Source: Clostridium sp. TW13
GTDB lineage: Bacteria > Bacillota > Clostridia > Clostridiales > Clostridiaceae
Direction: 5' to 3'
Assembly (NCBI RefSeq): GCF_024345225.1
Contig: NZ_BROD01000001.1
Coordinates: 4,092,001 to 4,156,000, forward strand
DNA length: 64,000 bases
Shown: piece after piece, positions 1-8,342 of the stretch
How positions within the stretch are numbered: position 1 is the stretch's first letter
Layout of the letters: each line of letters begins with the position of its first letter
Translations under genes and position numbers: made by a program
The notes under the pieces: generated by a model
Told to the model about the DNA's origin: nothing
What the model saw: only the letters and a program-made list of their open reading frames with translations
Database searches by the model: none

Positions 1-921
1 TCAGTGCTTAAGGAATCACAAGTTAAGAATTTTATAGATACAACTTCAAATGATGCAGATTGTGAAGTGACTATATCAGAGAATTTTAATGATATAAAGG
101 TTAAGAGCATACATTGTAGTGATGCAAAAATGAGTATAGTAACAAGTTTTGTAAGAAGCTTCAGTCATAATCTAAATCAATATCAGGTTATAAGTAATAT
201 AGCATCACTTCAAATAAGCGGACAAGAAAAAGAAAAGTTAATTAAGAATATGGTTGAAGAGTTACAATCTATTCAAAAAAGTCCAGCAGTAGAAGAAAAG
301 ATAATAAGTGGTTATAAGACTTTAGGATCTTATGAGTATTACGGTATCGCAACTTTTAGTTTTACATCAATAATACTAATACTAATATTAGTTAATAAGT
401 TCTTTGCAGATAAGAATCAAGGAATAGTTAAGAGGAGTTTTGCAACACCAATAAGTAAAAGCAAATATCTACTAGGATATGCCATTTCATCAACACTTAC
501 AGCATTTCTAATCAATTTAACTTATGTAATTATTTGTAGAGTTGCAGGGATATCATTTAAGGGAAATCTATTAGGAATCTTCCTAGTTGCATTTGTTCAA
601 AGTTTACTTCAAGGAGCGATGGCTACAACAGTAATAGCATTTATAAAGAATAAAAATATTGTAAACTCAGTTTTAGGGATTTTTATAGTATTGCCAGCTA
701 TTATAGGAGGAGTATTCTATAATGGTGAAATTATAGAGGGAAATTTCTTTAAAACATTGAATGCATTGTCACCAAACACATTAGTATTAAATGCATATAA
801 GACAATTTCAATTACTAATAGTATAAGCAATGCAATGGGTTATATAGTTTGTATGATAGTTATTGCGTTAGTGCTTATAACAGTTAGTACAATAAAAGTA
901 AAAGTGAAATGGGAGGATTAA
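1..921 (+). CDS. ABC-2 type transporter permease, 5'-truncated by window edge
   Basis: The reading frame is open to base 1, so the N-terminus lies outside the window. The visible ~306 residues begin in an extracytoplasmic segment. From about residue 118 there are five to six hydrophobic segments typical of the ABC-2 permease membrane domain, and the protein ends in a short basic tail. It is followed after one base by a second permease of the same type, so the two probably form a heterodimeric export channel whose ATPase should lie upstream. The substrate cannot be told; such pairs commonly export peptides, drugs or lipids. Family assignment is fairly sure, substrate unknown. Confidence 0.8.
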   Translation, partial: SVLKESQVKNFIDTTSNDADCEVTISENFNDIKVKSIHCSDAKMSIVTSFVRSFSHNLNQYQVISNIASLQISGQEKEKLIKNMVEELQSIQKSPAVEEKIISGYKTLGSYEYYGIATFSFTSIILILILVNKFFADKNQGIVKRSFATPISKSKYLLGYAISSTLTAFLINLTYVIICRVAGISFKGNLLGIFLVAFVQSLLQGAMATTVIAFIKNKNIVNSVLGIFIVLPAIIGGVFYNGEIIEGNFFKTLNALSPNTLVLNAYKTISITNSISNAMGYIVCMIVIALVLITVSTIKVKVKWED

Positions 922-922
922 G

Positions 923-2002
923 ATGAACTTTTTAGTTATATTAACAAGTAATTTAAAGAGAATATTAAAGAAAAAATCATTTATTATAATATCATTTATT
1001 ATACCTTTAAGCATTTCACTTATATTTGGGTTTGTATTCAATAAAGGTAATAATAATGCTTTAGGTTCTACAGCAATAATAAATAGTGATAAGGGTTCAT
1101 TAGGGGCTGATCTTATAAGTGAACTACAAAAAACAAATGGTGTAAAGATTTATACAAAAGAAGAGGGTATTGAAAAGGTAAAGAAGAAGTTAGTAAGTGT
1201 ATGTTATGAGATACCAGAGAATTTTTCAGAGCTTGTGAAAAAAGGAGAGAAGCCAGTAGTAGCAGCTCACAAAATTGAGTCAAGCATGGAAACTAGTGAT
1301 TTTGAATTTAATTTAAATAATGCAGTAAACAACATGGTTTTAGAAAATGACCTGAAATTAAATGGAGTAAGCACATCAGTTTTAACAAAAGAAGTACCAG
1401 ATGCTAAGATTCAAGTAATAAGCAGTGAAAAAGCTAGCATGGACGACACAATCATTTTAAATATTTTAATTAGTTTTGTTATCTTTGGTGCTATAGGTAT
1501 AGCTGAAGAGTTATTCTCCTTAAAGAAACAAAACATTTTAGAAAGAAGTTTTGCTACTGGCAACAAACCTTGGAAAGTAATTGGAGGAATATTAGGAGCA
1601 TTATTTATATTCTACTCTGTAGTTTATTCAAGTGTATTCTTAATAGAATCTATAGTTAGGGGTTCAGTTATGTTAGAGAAGTGGCCAGTAGTTGTAGTAA
1701 ATATGATATTCATGGTACTAGTATCATTAAGCCTAGGAATATTTGCTTCAAGAGTATGTAAGAATGAAAATACTATAAATATATTTGTACAAATAATTTC
1801 ATGGATAACTTGCTTTGTTGGAGGCAGCTTTGCTCCTCTAGATTTGCTACCAAAGACTATTCAAAATTTTTCAAAGTTTACACCTCAGTATTGGACATTG
1901 CAATCAATAAATACAGGAAACTATGCATTAGTATTGATAGTTGCATTATTTGCAGTAGTACTATTCACAGCAGGAACATTTAAGACAAGAAGATTTATAT
2001 AA
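923..2002 (+). CDS. ABC-2 type transporter permease
   Basis: This 359-residue membrane protein has one N-terminal transmembrane helix (about residues 17-38). A large extracytoplasmic domain follows to about residue 175, then a C-terminal bundle of about five helices, which is the classic ABC-2 permease plan. The start lies two bases after the stop of the preceding permease and its GGAGG is inside that gene's last codons, indicating translational coupling. The C-terminal half resembles the partner permease (an ERSFATG-like motif against KRSFATP in the partner), so the pair arose by duplication. I infer a two-permease exporter with an ATPase upstream of the window; the substrate is unknown. Confidence 0.8.
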   Translation: MNFLVILTSNLKRILKKKSFIIISFIIPLSISLIFGFVFNKGNNNALGSTAIINSDKGSLGADLISELQKTNGVKIYTKEEGIEKVKKKLVSVCYEIPENFSELVKKGEKPVVAAHKIESSMETSDFEFNLNNAVNNMVLENDLKLNGVSTSVLTKEVPDAKIQVISSEKASMDDTIILNILISFVIFGAIGIAEELFSLKKQNILERSFATGNKPWKVIGGILGALFIFYSVVYSSVFLIESIVRGSVMLEKWPVVVVNMIFMVLVSLSLGIFASRVCKNENTINIFVQIISWITCFVGGSFAPLDLLPKTIQNFSKFTPQYWTLQSINTGNYALVLIVALFAVVLFTAGTFKTRRFI

Positions 2003-2061
2003 GACAGTTTCAAAAAATAAATAAACCTTATGACTAAATTCAAAATAAAATAATAAATTTT

Positions 2062-2103
2062 ATCCTCCTATGTGGTAATATATTTTTATGAACATAGGAG
2101 GAT
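2062..2103 (+). promoter_or_regulatory. Hairpin sequestering the rlmH ribosome binding site
   Basis: A perfect 12-bp inverted repeat, ATCCTCCTATGT (2062-2073) and ACATAGGAGGAT (2092-2103), has an 18-base loop. The right arm contains the whole AGGAGG Shine-Dalgarno of rlmH, and a T run follows it. The hairpin could repress rlmH translation, or act as a weak terminator for the preceding permease operon, or both. Confidence 0.7.
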
Positions 2104-2108
2104 TTTAT

Positions 2109-2588
2109 ATGAACATAACAGTTATTACAGTAGGAAAACTTAAAGAAAAATACTTAAAACAAGCTATAGATGAATACTCAAAGAGATTAAGCAGATACTG
2201 CAAATTAGAAATAATTGAACTTCAGGATGAAAAAACTCCTGACAATGCATCAGAAAAAGAAGAATTGGCTATAAAAGAAAAAGAAGGACAGCTAATTTTA
2301 AATAAAGTTAAAGATAACATGTTTGTGGTGGCAATGGACTTAAAAGGAAAGCAGTTAAGTTCAGAAGAGTTTTCAGATTTCATAGAAAAGCAAGGTGTAA
2401 TGGGCAATTCCAATATTGCTTTCATAATCGGAGGCTCTTTAGGCTTATCTCAAGCAGTTATAAAAAGAGCAGACTATAAACTATGCTTTTCAAACATGAC
2501 ATTTCCACATCAACTTTTTAGGGTAATGCTGCTTGAACAGATATATAGAGGGTATAGGATCATGAAAGGTGAACCCTACCATAAATAA
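2109..2588 (+). CDS. rlmH: 23S rRNA (pseudouridine(1915)-N(3))-methyltransferase RlmH
   Basis: RlmH methylates pseudouridine 1915 in helix 69 of 23S rRNA on assembled 70S ribosomes, using SAM. The 159-residue product has the usual RlmH length, the N-terminal MNITVITVGKLK segment and the SPOUT knot near the C-terminus (FIIGGSLGLS, then FPHQLFRVMLLEQIYRGYRI and a terminal GEPYHK). An in-frame ATG at 2088 would add seven residues, but those codons contain the Shine-Dalgarno AGGAGG (2097-2102), so 2109 is the start. ATGAACATA occurs at both positions, a small direct repeat. A strong terminator follows. The gene stands alone on its strand behind the permease pair. Confidence 0.95.
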   Translation: MNITVITVGKLKEKYLKQAIDEYSKRLSRYCKLEIIELQDEKTPDNASEKEELAIKEKEGQLILNKVKDNMFVVAMDLKGKQLSSEEFSDFIEKQGVMGNSNIAFIIGGSLGLSQAVIKRADYKLCFSNMTFPHQLFRVMLLEQIYRGYRIMKGEPYHK

Positions 2589-2597
2589 ATGAGGTTT

Positions 2598-2640
2598 ATA
2601 GCCTTAGGCATTGATATAAATTGCCTAAGGCTATTTTAAT
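2598..2640 (+). terminator. Rho-independent terminator after rlmH
   Basis: ATAGCCTTAGGCA (2598-2610) pairs with TGCCTAAGGCTAT (2622-2634), followed by TTTT. The 318 bases from 2641 to the next start show no gene; the only clear signal there is the AGGAGG of the next gene. Confidence 0.85.
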
Positions 2641-2958
2641 AAGTAAAAATATCGTGTCATAAGTAATGGCATATCTGAAAGATATAGTATAATAGAATTA
2701 GGAACAAATTTTAAGAAAATACACATATAGATTTGATGTGGTATCTTGCCAAAGTAGAATAAACACAAATCTCAGCTATAAATTGAGAGTCTGGACAAAT
2801 AGGAACGAAATGGTTGGCATCAATTAAGCTCATCAGCAAGTTAAGATCCGCTTAGTGAAGAATTGCTAAAAATGGTCTATTAATTCTATTTTCTAGCAAT
2901 ACAAGTCAAGAAATAAAAATCTTTATGAAATATAATTCTTATATTAGGAGGTGAGAAA

Positions 2959-3861
2959 ATGGATGAGGCTGAAGCTATTATGGCGGTACAACAAATGCAA
3001 GAATATATTGATGATAACATCTTAAGAAAAATTACACTAAAAGAACTAGCTGTTGCAGCAGGATATTCTCCATGGCATGCAGCAAGATTATTTAAAGAAG
3101 TTACTGGGAAAGCACCGTTTGAGTATATTCGTACGTTAAGACTTACTAAAGCCGCATTAGTATTGCGAGATAGTAATGAAAAGATAATAGATGTAGCAAT
3201 GGATTTTATGTTTGATTCTCATGAAGGATTTACAAGAGCTTTTTCAAAGCAATTTGGGCTGTCACCAAGTAGATATAGTAAATATACACCGCCAATAAAA
3301 TTGTTTATGCCTGAGAAAGTTTTCGATACCTACCGAGAATTTCATAAAGGAGAAAAAATGATGAGTGAAAAAAATAATACCAAATCAGTATTTGTTCAGG
3401 TAGTTGAACGTCCTGCACGAAAAGTTTTGTTAAAACGTGGGAAAGAGGCAACAGAATATTTTGCATACTGTGAGGAGGTAGGTGATGTATGGTCAGTACT
3501 TGTAAGTGTAAAAGAAGCAATGTATGAGCCTATTGGAATGTGGCTTCCAAAACATCTTATAAAAGAAGGAACATCACAATATGTGCAAGGGGTAGAAGTT
3601 CCAACAGACTACGCCAATAATATACCTGATGGGTATGAACTTATTCAATTGCCACCTTGTAAATTAATGGTTTTTCAAGGTGAACCTTATAACGATGAAG
3701 ATTTTATGGATGCAATCGGGGAAGTTTGGAATCACATAGAAAGATTTACTCCTTCTGTTTATGGATATCAATGGGCACCAGAAGCTGCACCAAGATTTCA
3801 ACTTGCACCAATGGGATACAGAGGGTATATTGAAGCGCGTCCTGTAAAGGCTATAAATTAA
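2959..3861 (+). CDS. AraC-family regulator fused to GyrI-like effector domain
   Basis: This is a one-component transcription factor of 300 residues. Residues about 8-110 form a two-helix-turn-helix AraC/XylS domain placed at the N-terminus, with the family signature around FTRAFSKQFGLSPSRY. Residues about 140-300 form a GyrI-like (SOUL/effector-binding) domain of the type found in Rob and BmrR, which binds small amphipathic drugs. The start follows AGGAGGTGAG. An alkyltransferase-like pseudogene lies about 50 bp downstream, an Ada-like pairing. It is likely an activator of drug or stress response genes, and the target is unknown. Confidence 0.85.
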   Translation: MDEAEAIMAVQQMQEYIDDNILRKITLKELAVAAGYSPWHAARLFKEVTGKAPFEYIRTLRLTKAALVLRDSNEKIIDVAMDFMFDSHEGFTRAFSKQFGLSPSRYSKYTPPIKLFMPEKVFDTYREFHKGEKMMSEKNNTKSVFVQVVERPARKVLLKRGKEATEYFAYCEEVGDVWSVLVSVKEAMYEPIGMWLPKHLIKEGTSQYVQGVEVPTDYANNIPDGYELIQLPPCKLMVFQGEPYNDEDFMDAIGEVWNHIERFTPSVYGYQWAPEAAPRFQLAPMGYRGYIEARPVKAIN

Positions 3862-3910
3862 TAGTAGGTGAGTTTATTTATAATAATGTAAAATGATGCT
3901 AGACTCATGA

Positions 3911-4183
3911 CAAGTGACAATTATCCTTGAATATATGGATAAGATTGAGTGTAATTGTGGAGAAATTCCCAGCCTTATTGCCAGAGACAAAAATGCACGA
4001 CTTGTTGGGAAGGTTCTTAGTCAAGCAGAATTTTATGGGCGATATCCATGTCATCGTGTGGTAAATCATGCTGGAAGGTTGGTACCGTGGTGACAAGAAC
4101 AACGATTTCTGCTATTAGAAGAAGGTGTATCCTTTAAAGATGCAAATCATGTTGATATGAAGGGAAATCGGTGGCACTTTTAG
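3911..4183 (+). pseudogene. Alkyltransferase-like (MGMT/ATL) gene, broken
   Basis: Translation from 3911 gives an O6-alkylguanine alkyltransferase-like C-terminal domain. It shows a LIARDKNARLVGKVLS segment, the active-site-type motif PCHRVVN, and then HAGRLVPW followed by an in-frame TGA at 4091-4093. After this stop the same frame continues with QEQRFLLLEEGVSF and ends at TAG 4181. There is also a stop at 3908-3910 with no start or ribosome binding site after it, so the 5' end is lost as well. With PCHR the catalytic Cys looks present, so the ancestor could have been active or a short ATL protein. It sits behind the AraC-GyrI gene, as in Ada-type loci. Confidence 0.8.
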
Positions 4184-4233
4184 GATGGAGATTAATAATG
4201 AATGAACAGAATTATTTAAATTAGATAAACTAA

Positions 4234-4275
4234 AAAAGAAGGATAATCCTAAGATGATGTGGGTCTCCTTCTTTT
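4234..4275 (+). terminator. Rho-independent terminator
   Basis: AAAAGAAGGA (4234-4243) pairs with TCCTTCTTTT (4266-4275). It ends the AraC-GyrI/ATL unit and isolates the next leader. Confidence 0.65.
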
Positions 4276-4451
4276 ATGGTTTTTACTATATGTATGTAAT
4301 TGGCTTAAAATAATAAATTTTAATTAGTACTCATGGATTTATATGCTATAATTGTACATATTACACAATGTTTTATGAAATTTAGACACTTGATTTTCAA
4401 AATATACGTATAATAATATGTATCGTGTAATTAATATTGGGGGGTGAAAAA

Positions 4452-4535
4452 ATGAAGACGATTCGTTTGAATCTAGGTTTTTTCTGTGGTAGTGCAGATT
4501 CAGGGAAGAAGCTCTATGCAGAATCAGTCTTATAG
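4452..4535 (+). CDS. Leader peptide ORF, 27 codons (attenuator copy 1)
   Basis: A short ORF with a GGGGGTG ribosome binding site starts at ATG 4452 and stops at TAG 4533-4535. Its peptide begins MKTIRLNLGFF and has no strong run of one amino acid, which argues against classical amino-acid attenuation. Its last 16 bases before the stop (4517-4532) are complementary to 4601-4616, and 4512-4521 is complementary to 4549-4558. The same layout precedes four other paralogues in the window. Translation is inferred, not shown. Confidence 0.6.
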   Translation: MKTIRLNLGFFCGSADSGKKLYAESVL

Positions 4536-4648
4536 ACAATGGCGATAACTGCATAGAGAATCTTTTAATCGCCTTTTTCATTCTAATTTTGAAATGTTAA
4601 TAAGGCTGATTTTGCATCTTTTACTTGACCATTTACGAAGTAAAGGAG
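4512..4648 (+). promoter_or_regulatory. Attenuator RNA with alternative stems and hidden Shine-Dalgarno (copy 1)
   Basis: Four pairings are visible. Proximal: CTCTATGCAG 4512-4521 with CTGCATAGAG 4549-4558. Distal: 4517-4532 with 4601-4616, 16 pairs including two G-U. A terminator-like hairpin GGCGAT 4541-4546 with ATCGCC 4568-4573 is followed by five T. The last is an anti-Shine-Dalgarno stem, 4617-4626 with 4638-4647, covering the AAAGGAG of the next gene. The proximal stem and the terminator-like hairpin are mutually exclusive. A ribosome stalled near the leader stop would block both proximal and distal pairings. Confidence 0.6.
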
Positions 4649-4657
4649 CAAATTAGA

Positions 4658-4921
4658 ATGAAGTATATAAATGCCACAGAGGTATTACCTTTTGACTTAC
4701 TTAGTGAAATTCAGAAATATATAGCTGGAGAAATATTATATATCCCGCAACCAGAGGGTAAAAAGAATTCTTGGGGAAGCAGAACTAGTACAAGACAAGA
4801 AATTATAACTAGAAACAAACAGATTAAATTAGAAAAAGAAAATGGTAGAAGTATTGAGGAGCTTATGATAAAATACAATCTATCTTATGATACAATTAAA
4901 AAAATCGTGTACTTAAAGTAG
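4658..4921 (+). CDS. Mor/CD3324-like small HTH regulator, copy 1
   Basis: An 87-residue protein of the clostridial CD3324 type. The pattern shared by all five copies here is an N-terminal LPxxLLxEIQxY helix, G-x-YxYxP, a WG pair, an RNxxI motif and a C-terminal helix-turn-helix (about residues 60-82) ending in S/T-IKKIV. This resembles the Mor transcription activator fold. The frame is open upstream to a TTG at 4625, but AAAGGAG at 4642-4648 and paralogue alignment fix ATG 4658. It is probably DNA-binding, with unknown targets. It is preceded by the leader ORF and attenuator and followed by a terminator, so it is monocistronic. Confidence 0.8.
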   Translation: MKYINATEVLPFDLLSEIQKYIAGEILYIPQPEGKKNSWGSRTSTRQEIITRNKQIKLEKENGRSIEELMIKYNLSYDTIKKIVYLK

Positions 4922-4933
4922 TATTAAAATATG

Positions 4934-4968
4934 AAACCTCTGTGTGTTAAAACTTGCAGAGGTTTTGT
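4934..4968 (+). terminator. Rho-independent terminator
   Basis: GAAACCTCTG pairs with CAGAGGTTTTG, just after Mor-like copy 1. Confidence 0.7.
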
Positions 4969-5090
4969 GCATAAAATGACTATAGAGATTTGTTACCTTT
5001 CGCTATAAAAAAATATAATTTAAAATATGAGCATGTACAGTTTTTGAAAAATGTGAGCTTAAAATTATTTATATTTTCGGAGGTAAAGTT

Positions 5091-5882
5091 ATGTTCAAAC
5101 AAGATAAGATAATTGATGATTGGAATAATTGTTCTGATGAGTACTTCAGCAAAACCAAATTTGATGAACTTTTTTTGGCTCTTGAGAAAGACCCCTATAA
5201 GGGTTTTCCCCATGCCATGGCAGAAATGATAAAAGAATATTATCCTGACTTAAAGGGAAAGAATGTTTGCGTTCCATCATGTGGTGACAACACCGCAGTG
5301 TTTGGTTTTTGTGCCTTGGGAGCAAACGTGACAGCTACAGATATTTCATACAAGCAAATTGAAAATGCACGAAAAGTTGCAGAACAAAAGAATTTAAACA
5401 TAAAGTATCATGTCTGTGACAGTATGAAACTGAATGAACTCTCAGATAATACGTATGATTTGGTTTATACTTCTAATGGTGTTCATGTTTGGATTAATGA
5501 TTTGAATGCAATGTATAGCAATATTTATCGTATATTAAAAAGGGGAGGTAAATACATACTTTTTGATACACATCCCTTTGTTCGACCTTTTGATAGAAAA
5601 GTTTATAAGGGAATTTTTGAGGTTATTAAACGTTATGAAGACCTGGGGCCATTCGGAGAAGTTCCAACTTTTGATTGGCGAATACAAGATTATGTGAATT
5701 CTTTGATTAAATCAGGCTTTACTATTGATAGAATGGAAGAATTTCATAGTGTTATTGAAGATATTCCAGACTGTAGCTACTTATTTGAAGAAGCAGATAT
5801 TAATCATGATAACTTCGATTGGCATAAGAATCCATGGGCTGCTTTACCTCAGTGTCTTGGATTATGCAGCCAGAAAGTTTGA
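5091..5882 (+). CDS. Class I SAM-dependent methyltransferase
   Basis: A 263-residue Rossmann-fold methyltransferase. Motif I is VCVPSCGDNTAVFGF (about residues 60-74), an unusual glycine-poor version of the E/DxGxGxG loop. Motif II has the acidic residue in VTATDIS, and the motif IV region is YDLVYTSNGVHVW, followed by a LKRGGKYILFDTHP strand. The start has a GGAGG site. The downstream AraC-methyltransferase fusion carries a related catalytic domain, so the two may share substrates. The acceptor is unknown; antibiotic or metabolite methylation are both possible. Confidence 0.85.
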   Translation: MFKQDKIIDDWNNCSDEYFSKTKFDELFLALEKDPYKGFPHAMAEMIKEYYPDLKGKNVCVPSCGDNTAVFGFCALGANVTATDISYKQIENARKVAEQKNLNIKYHVCDSMKLNELSDNTYDLVYTSNGVHVWINDLNAMYSNIYRILKRGGKYILFDTHPFVRPFDRKVYKGIFEVIKRYEDLGPFGEVPTFDWRIQDYVNSLIKSGFTIDRMEEFHSVIEDIPDCSYLFEEADINHDNFDWHKNPWAALPQCLGLCSQKV

Positions 5883-6018
5883 AAATAAGCATAATCATAT
5901 AGTAGACCTTTTCTATTTAAACCGTTGGTATCACTAGATTTAAGGCAGGTCATAGGATTATATATCGTATTATATCTTAAAACTAAAGGAAACTGTCAAT
6001 TATTTATATATTATACAA

Positions 6019-6054
6019 TAACCTTGCATAAGTGAAACCAAACGTGCAAGGTAA
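6019..6054 (+). terminator. Rho-independent terminator
   Basis: ACCTTGCA (6021-6028) pairs with TGCAAGGT (6045-6052), followed by AATTTATTT. It lies between the methyltransferase and the next gene. Confidence 0.55.
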
Positions 6055-6100
6055 TTTATTTATACATCTACTATACTCTTTTTAGAGAGGAGGGATACGT

Positions 6101-7174
6101 TTGAACTGGTATGAACGAATTAACGAAGCATTTGACTATATTGAAGAACACTTAGATAGCATCATTGATTTAGATAAAGTTGCTAATATAATGTGTCAAT
6201 CTACAGTTAGTTTTCAGCGTACATTTTCTATATTAATGAATATATCAATATATGAATATATTCGTAGAAGACGTATGACATTGGCTGCTATTGAATTACA
6301 AACAAATTCTATAAAGGTCATTGATGTAGCCTTGAAATATGGTTATGAATCTCCAGAGTCATTTACGCGCGCTTTCAAAGAGATTCACGGGATATCACCA
6401 TCAGCAGCACGTAAGAAAGGTGCTCCACTTAATCTATTTCCACGTATCACTTTTCTACTTACAGTAAAAGGAGATATTGAAATGGATTATAAAACAGATA
6501 ACAAGAGTGAACAAATTATCAACCTTAAAGGATTTAATTGGGCTACTGCCCCATCGGCAAATCTTAAACCTGTAGATAATTGCATTTACTTAGCAAATAA
6601 ATGGAGGAAATCAGGTTATGTTGATCTTTTAGATTTAGGAACAGGGCTTGGTCAACATGCCATTTATTTTTCAAAACAAGGGTTTAACGTAACCGCAACG
6701 GATATTTCGGATTATGCTGTTCAATACTTAAAAACATGGGCTGCAAAAGAAAATGTGCTTATAAATGCAGAGATTGGTGATATGCGATCTCTCCATTACC
6801 CAAATCAATCGTTTGACTGTATCTTTGCTTACCATGTTATTTCTCATACCGATTCAATTGGCATGAAAAAAACAATTGCAGAAATTGAAAGGGTGCTTAA
6901 ACCAAATGGTGAGGTATATTTGTCATTCTGTTCAAAAGAAAGTACAGAATTTATTGAGAATAGATCTAATAAATTTGATAAAAATACTCTTATAAGCCGA
7001 GATGAACTTGAAAAAGGTATACCCCATTTCTACGCCGACTTAAATGATATCAAAGAACTTTTAGCAAATTTTAAGATAGAACTCATAAAACATACAGAGT
7101 ATTTCTACAGTGACTTCAACCCGGACAACCATCGAAGGGAAAAATTTTATTATGTTAATGCGATCTTAAAGTGA
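6101..7174 (+). CDS. AraC-type HTH fused to SAM methyltransferase
   Basis: A 357-residue fusion. Residues 1-105 are an AraC/XylS DNA-binding domain (FTRAFKEIHGISPSAARKKG). A linker (NLFPRITFLLTVKGDIEM) follows, and residues about 150-357 are a class I methyltransferase with LLDLGTGLGQHAIYFSKQG and VTATDIS. The TTG start is chosen because AGGAGGG lies 9 bases upstream and the paralogous fusion at 11848 begins at the same point. The plan, regulator first and enzyme second, recalls Ada. I infer that it senses or modifies a compound and regulates its own or nearby genes. It is monocistronic and ends at the hairpin at 7252-7279. Confidence 0.85.
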   Translation: MNWYERINEAFDYIEEHLDSIIDLDKVANIMCQSTVSFQRTFSILMNISIYEYIRRRRMTLAAIELQTNSIKVIDVALKYGYESPESFTRAFKEIHGISPSAARKKGAPLNLFPRITFLLTVKGDIEMDYKTDNKSEQIINLKGFNWATAPSANLKPVDNCIYLANKWRKSGYVDLLDLGTGLGQHAIYFSKQGFNVTATDISDYAVQYLKTWAAKENVLINAEIGDMRSLHYPNQSFDCIFAYHVISHTDSIGMKKTIAEIERVLKPNGEVYLSFCSKESTEFIENRSNKFDKNTLISRDELEKGIPHFYADLNDIKELLANFKIELIKHTEYFYSDFNPDNHRREKFYYVNAILK

Positions 7175-7251
7175 AGAAAATAAACATAATACCCAATATT
7201 ATTATTTGACGTTGTAACTTTTCTCAGTTATAAGTTAATATAGTACGTGAG

Positions 7252-7286
7252 TAAGCTTACATCTAATGGTGTAAGCTTATATTTAT
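7252..7286 (+). terminator. Probable terminator
   Basis: TAAGCTTACA (7252-7261) pairs with TGTAAGCTTA (7270-7279), followed by TATTTATT. The rest of 7175-7520 shows no gene I can support. Confidence 0.55.
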
Positions 7287-7520
7287 TCTCAGTATAGACT
7301 AAAAGTCTCAGTAACAGGGATAATCAAAAATATGATTCAACATTTCATGAGTTGCAAAAAGTAATGGAGTAGACTGTAAGTAGATGGAAGATGCAGAAAA
7401 TCAGCATATTATGAAGTTTAATAAGATGCAATTTATATAATAATGATATGAAAGAATATAAACAGTTGATGGACAAGACTTTTACTGATAGATGTAAGAA
7501 CATGAAAAGGAGAGATAGAA

Positions 7521-8258
7521 ATGTTTAAAAAAATATTTGGTGGCAAAAAAAATAAAGAAGTCAAGGATGGAACCAATATATATACATATGAAAATGTTCA
7601 AAATCAAAAATTTGAAGGGATTGTAGAGATGTTATATATAGAGGAAGTTTCAGATCATTTTGCCAAAGTCTATCCGGGAAGACAAACAACAGTATTCCAT
7701 GAAATGATTTCAGATATTATACATATTGATGTTCACTTTATGGCACCGACTGAGGAAGCGCCTTTCTGGGTGGTATATACTACAGGTATGAGTGATTTGC
7801 AAATGACTTTGCCAGAGGAACTTGAAAAGGAGTGGGGACATTTAAGGAGAGCAGAGCTTATGCTTTTTCTTCCAGAAAATTGGCCAACGAGTAGTGAAGA
7901 ATTTAAGGATGAAAAATATTACTGGCCAATTAAGCTTTTGAAGCAATTGGCTAGATTCCCTCACCAATATAATACTTGGCTTGGATATGGACATACAATA
8001 CCTAATACTAATGAATATGATTCTTATGCGTATAGCACTGAACTCAATGGAGCTATTTTATCGGTGTTAAGAGAGGATATCAGGAAGGTTAAGACAAAGG
8101 ATGGAAATACAATAAATATATATTGTGTAATTCCGCTATATAAAGAAGAGATGGACTATAAGTTAGAAAATGGAATAGATGCTTTGTTTGAAAAATTATC
8201 AGAGGTTGAAGGACAGGGATATCTTATTCAACCATCAAGAAAAAATGCATGCAAATAA
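7521..8258 (+). CDS. Suppressor of fused (SUFU) domain protein
   Basis: A 245-residue soluble protein beginning with a basic segment (FKKIFGGKKNK). Residues about 35-235 match the bacterial SUFU family: HEMISDIIHIDVHFMAPTEEAPFWVVYTTGMS, a central ELMLFLPENWP segment, and W-L-GYGHTIPN. The bacterial role of SUFU proteins is not established; some serve as immunity proteins to polymorphic toxins and many are stand-alone. No toxin gene is adjacent here. The start has AGGAGAG at good spacing. Family is fairly sure, function unknown. Confidence 0.8.
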   Translation: MFKKIFGGKKNKEVKDGTNIYTYENVQNQKFEGIVEMLYIEEVSDHFAKVYPGRQTTVFHEMISDIIHIDVHFMAPTEEAPFWVVYTTGMSDLQMTLPEELEKEWGHLRRAELMLFLPENWPTSSEEFKDEKYYWPIKLLKQLARFPHQYNTWLGYGHTIPNTNEYDSYAYSTELNGAILSVLREDIRKVKTKDGNTINIYCVIPLYKEEMDYKLENGIDALFEKLSEVEGQGYLIQPSRKNACK

Positions 8259-8342
8259 AGTGTAGGCCTAAGAGAATAATTTATACATTTATCCGCAACC
8301 TAATACTGATTTGTATCATTTAAAGTGAGGGGGCAAATAAAA

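Noticed and set aside
1-2002. Two-component bacteriocin immunity at the left edge
   Set aside because: Only permeases are visible; without the ATPase or neighbours the substrate cannot be inferred.
2641-2958. A riboswitch or leader before the AraC-GyrI gene
   Set aside because: Several short repeats exist, but no consistent stem near the ribosome binding site and no recognisable riboswitch core.
4452-4535. Classical amino-acid attenuation in copy 1
   Set aside because: No run of one amino acid in the leader peptide, and the other copies have different compositions.
5725-5937. A 70-codon ORF at the end of the 5091 methyltransferase gene
   Set aside because: Out-of-frame overlap with no ribosome binding site and a composition unlike the neighbouring proteins.
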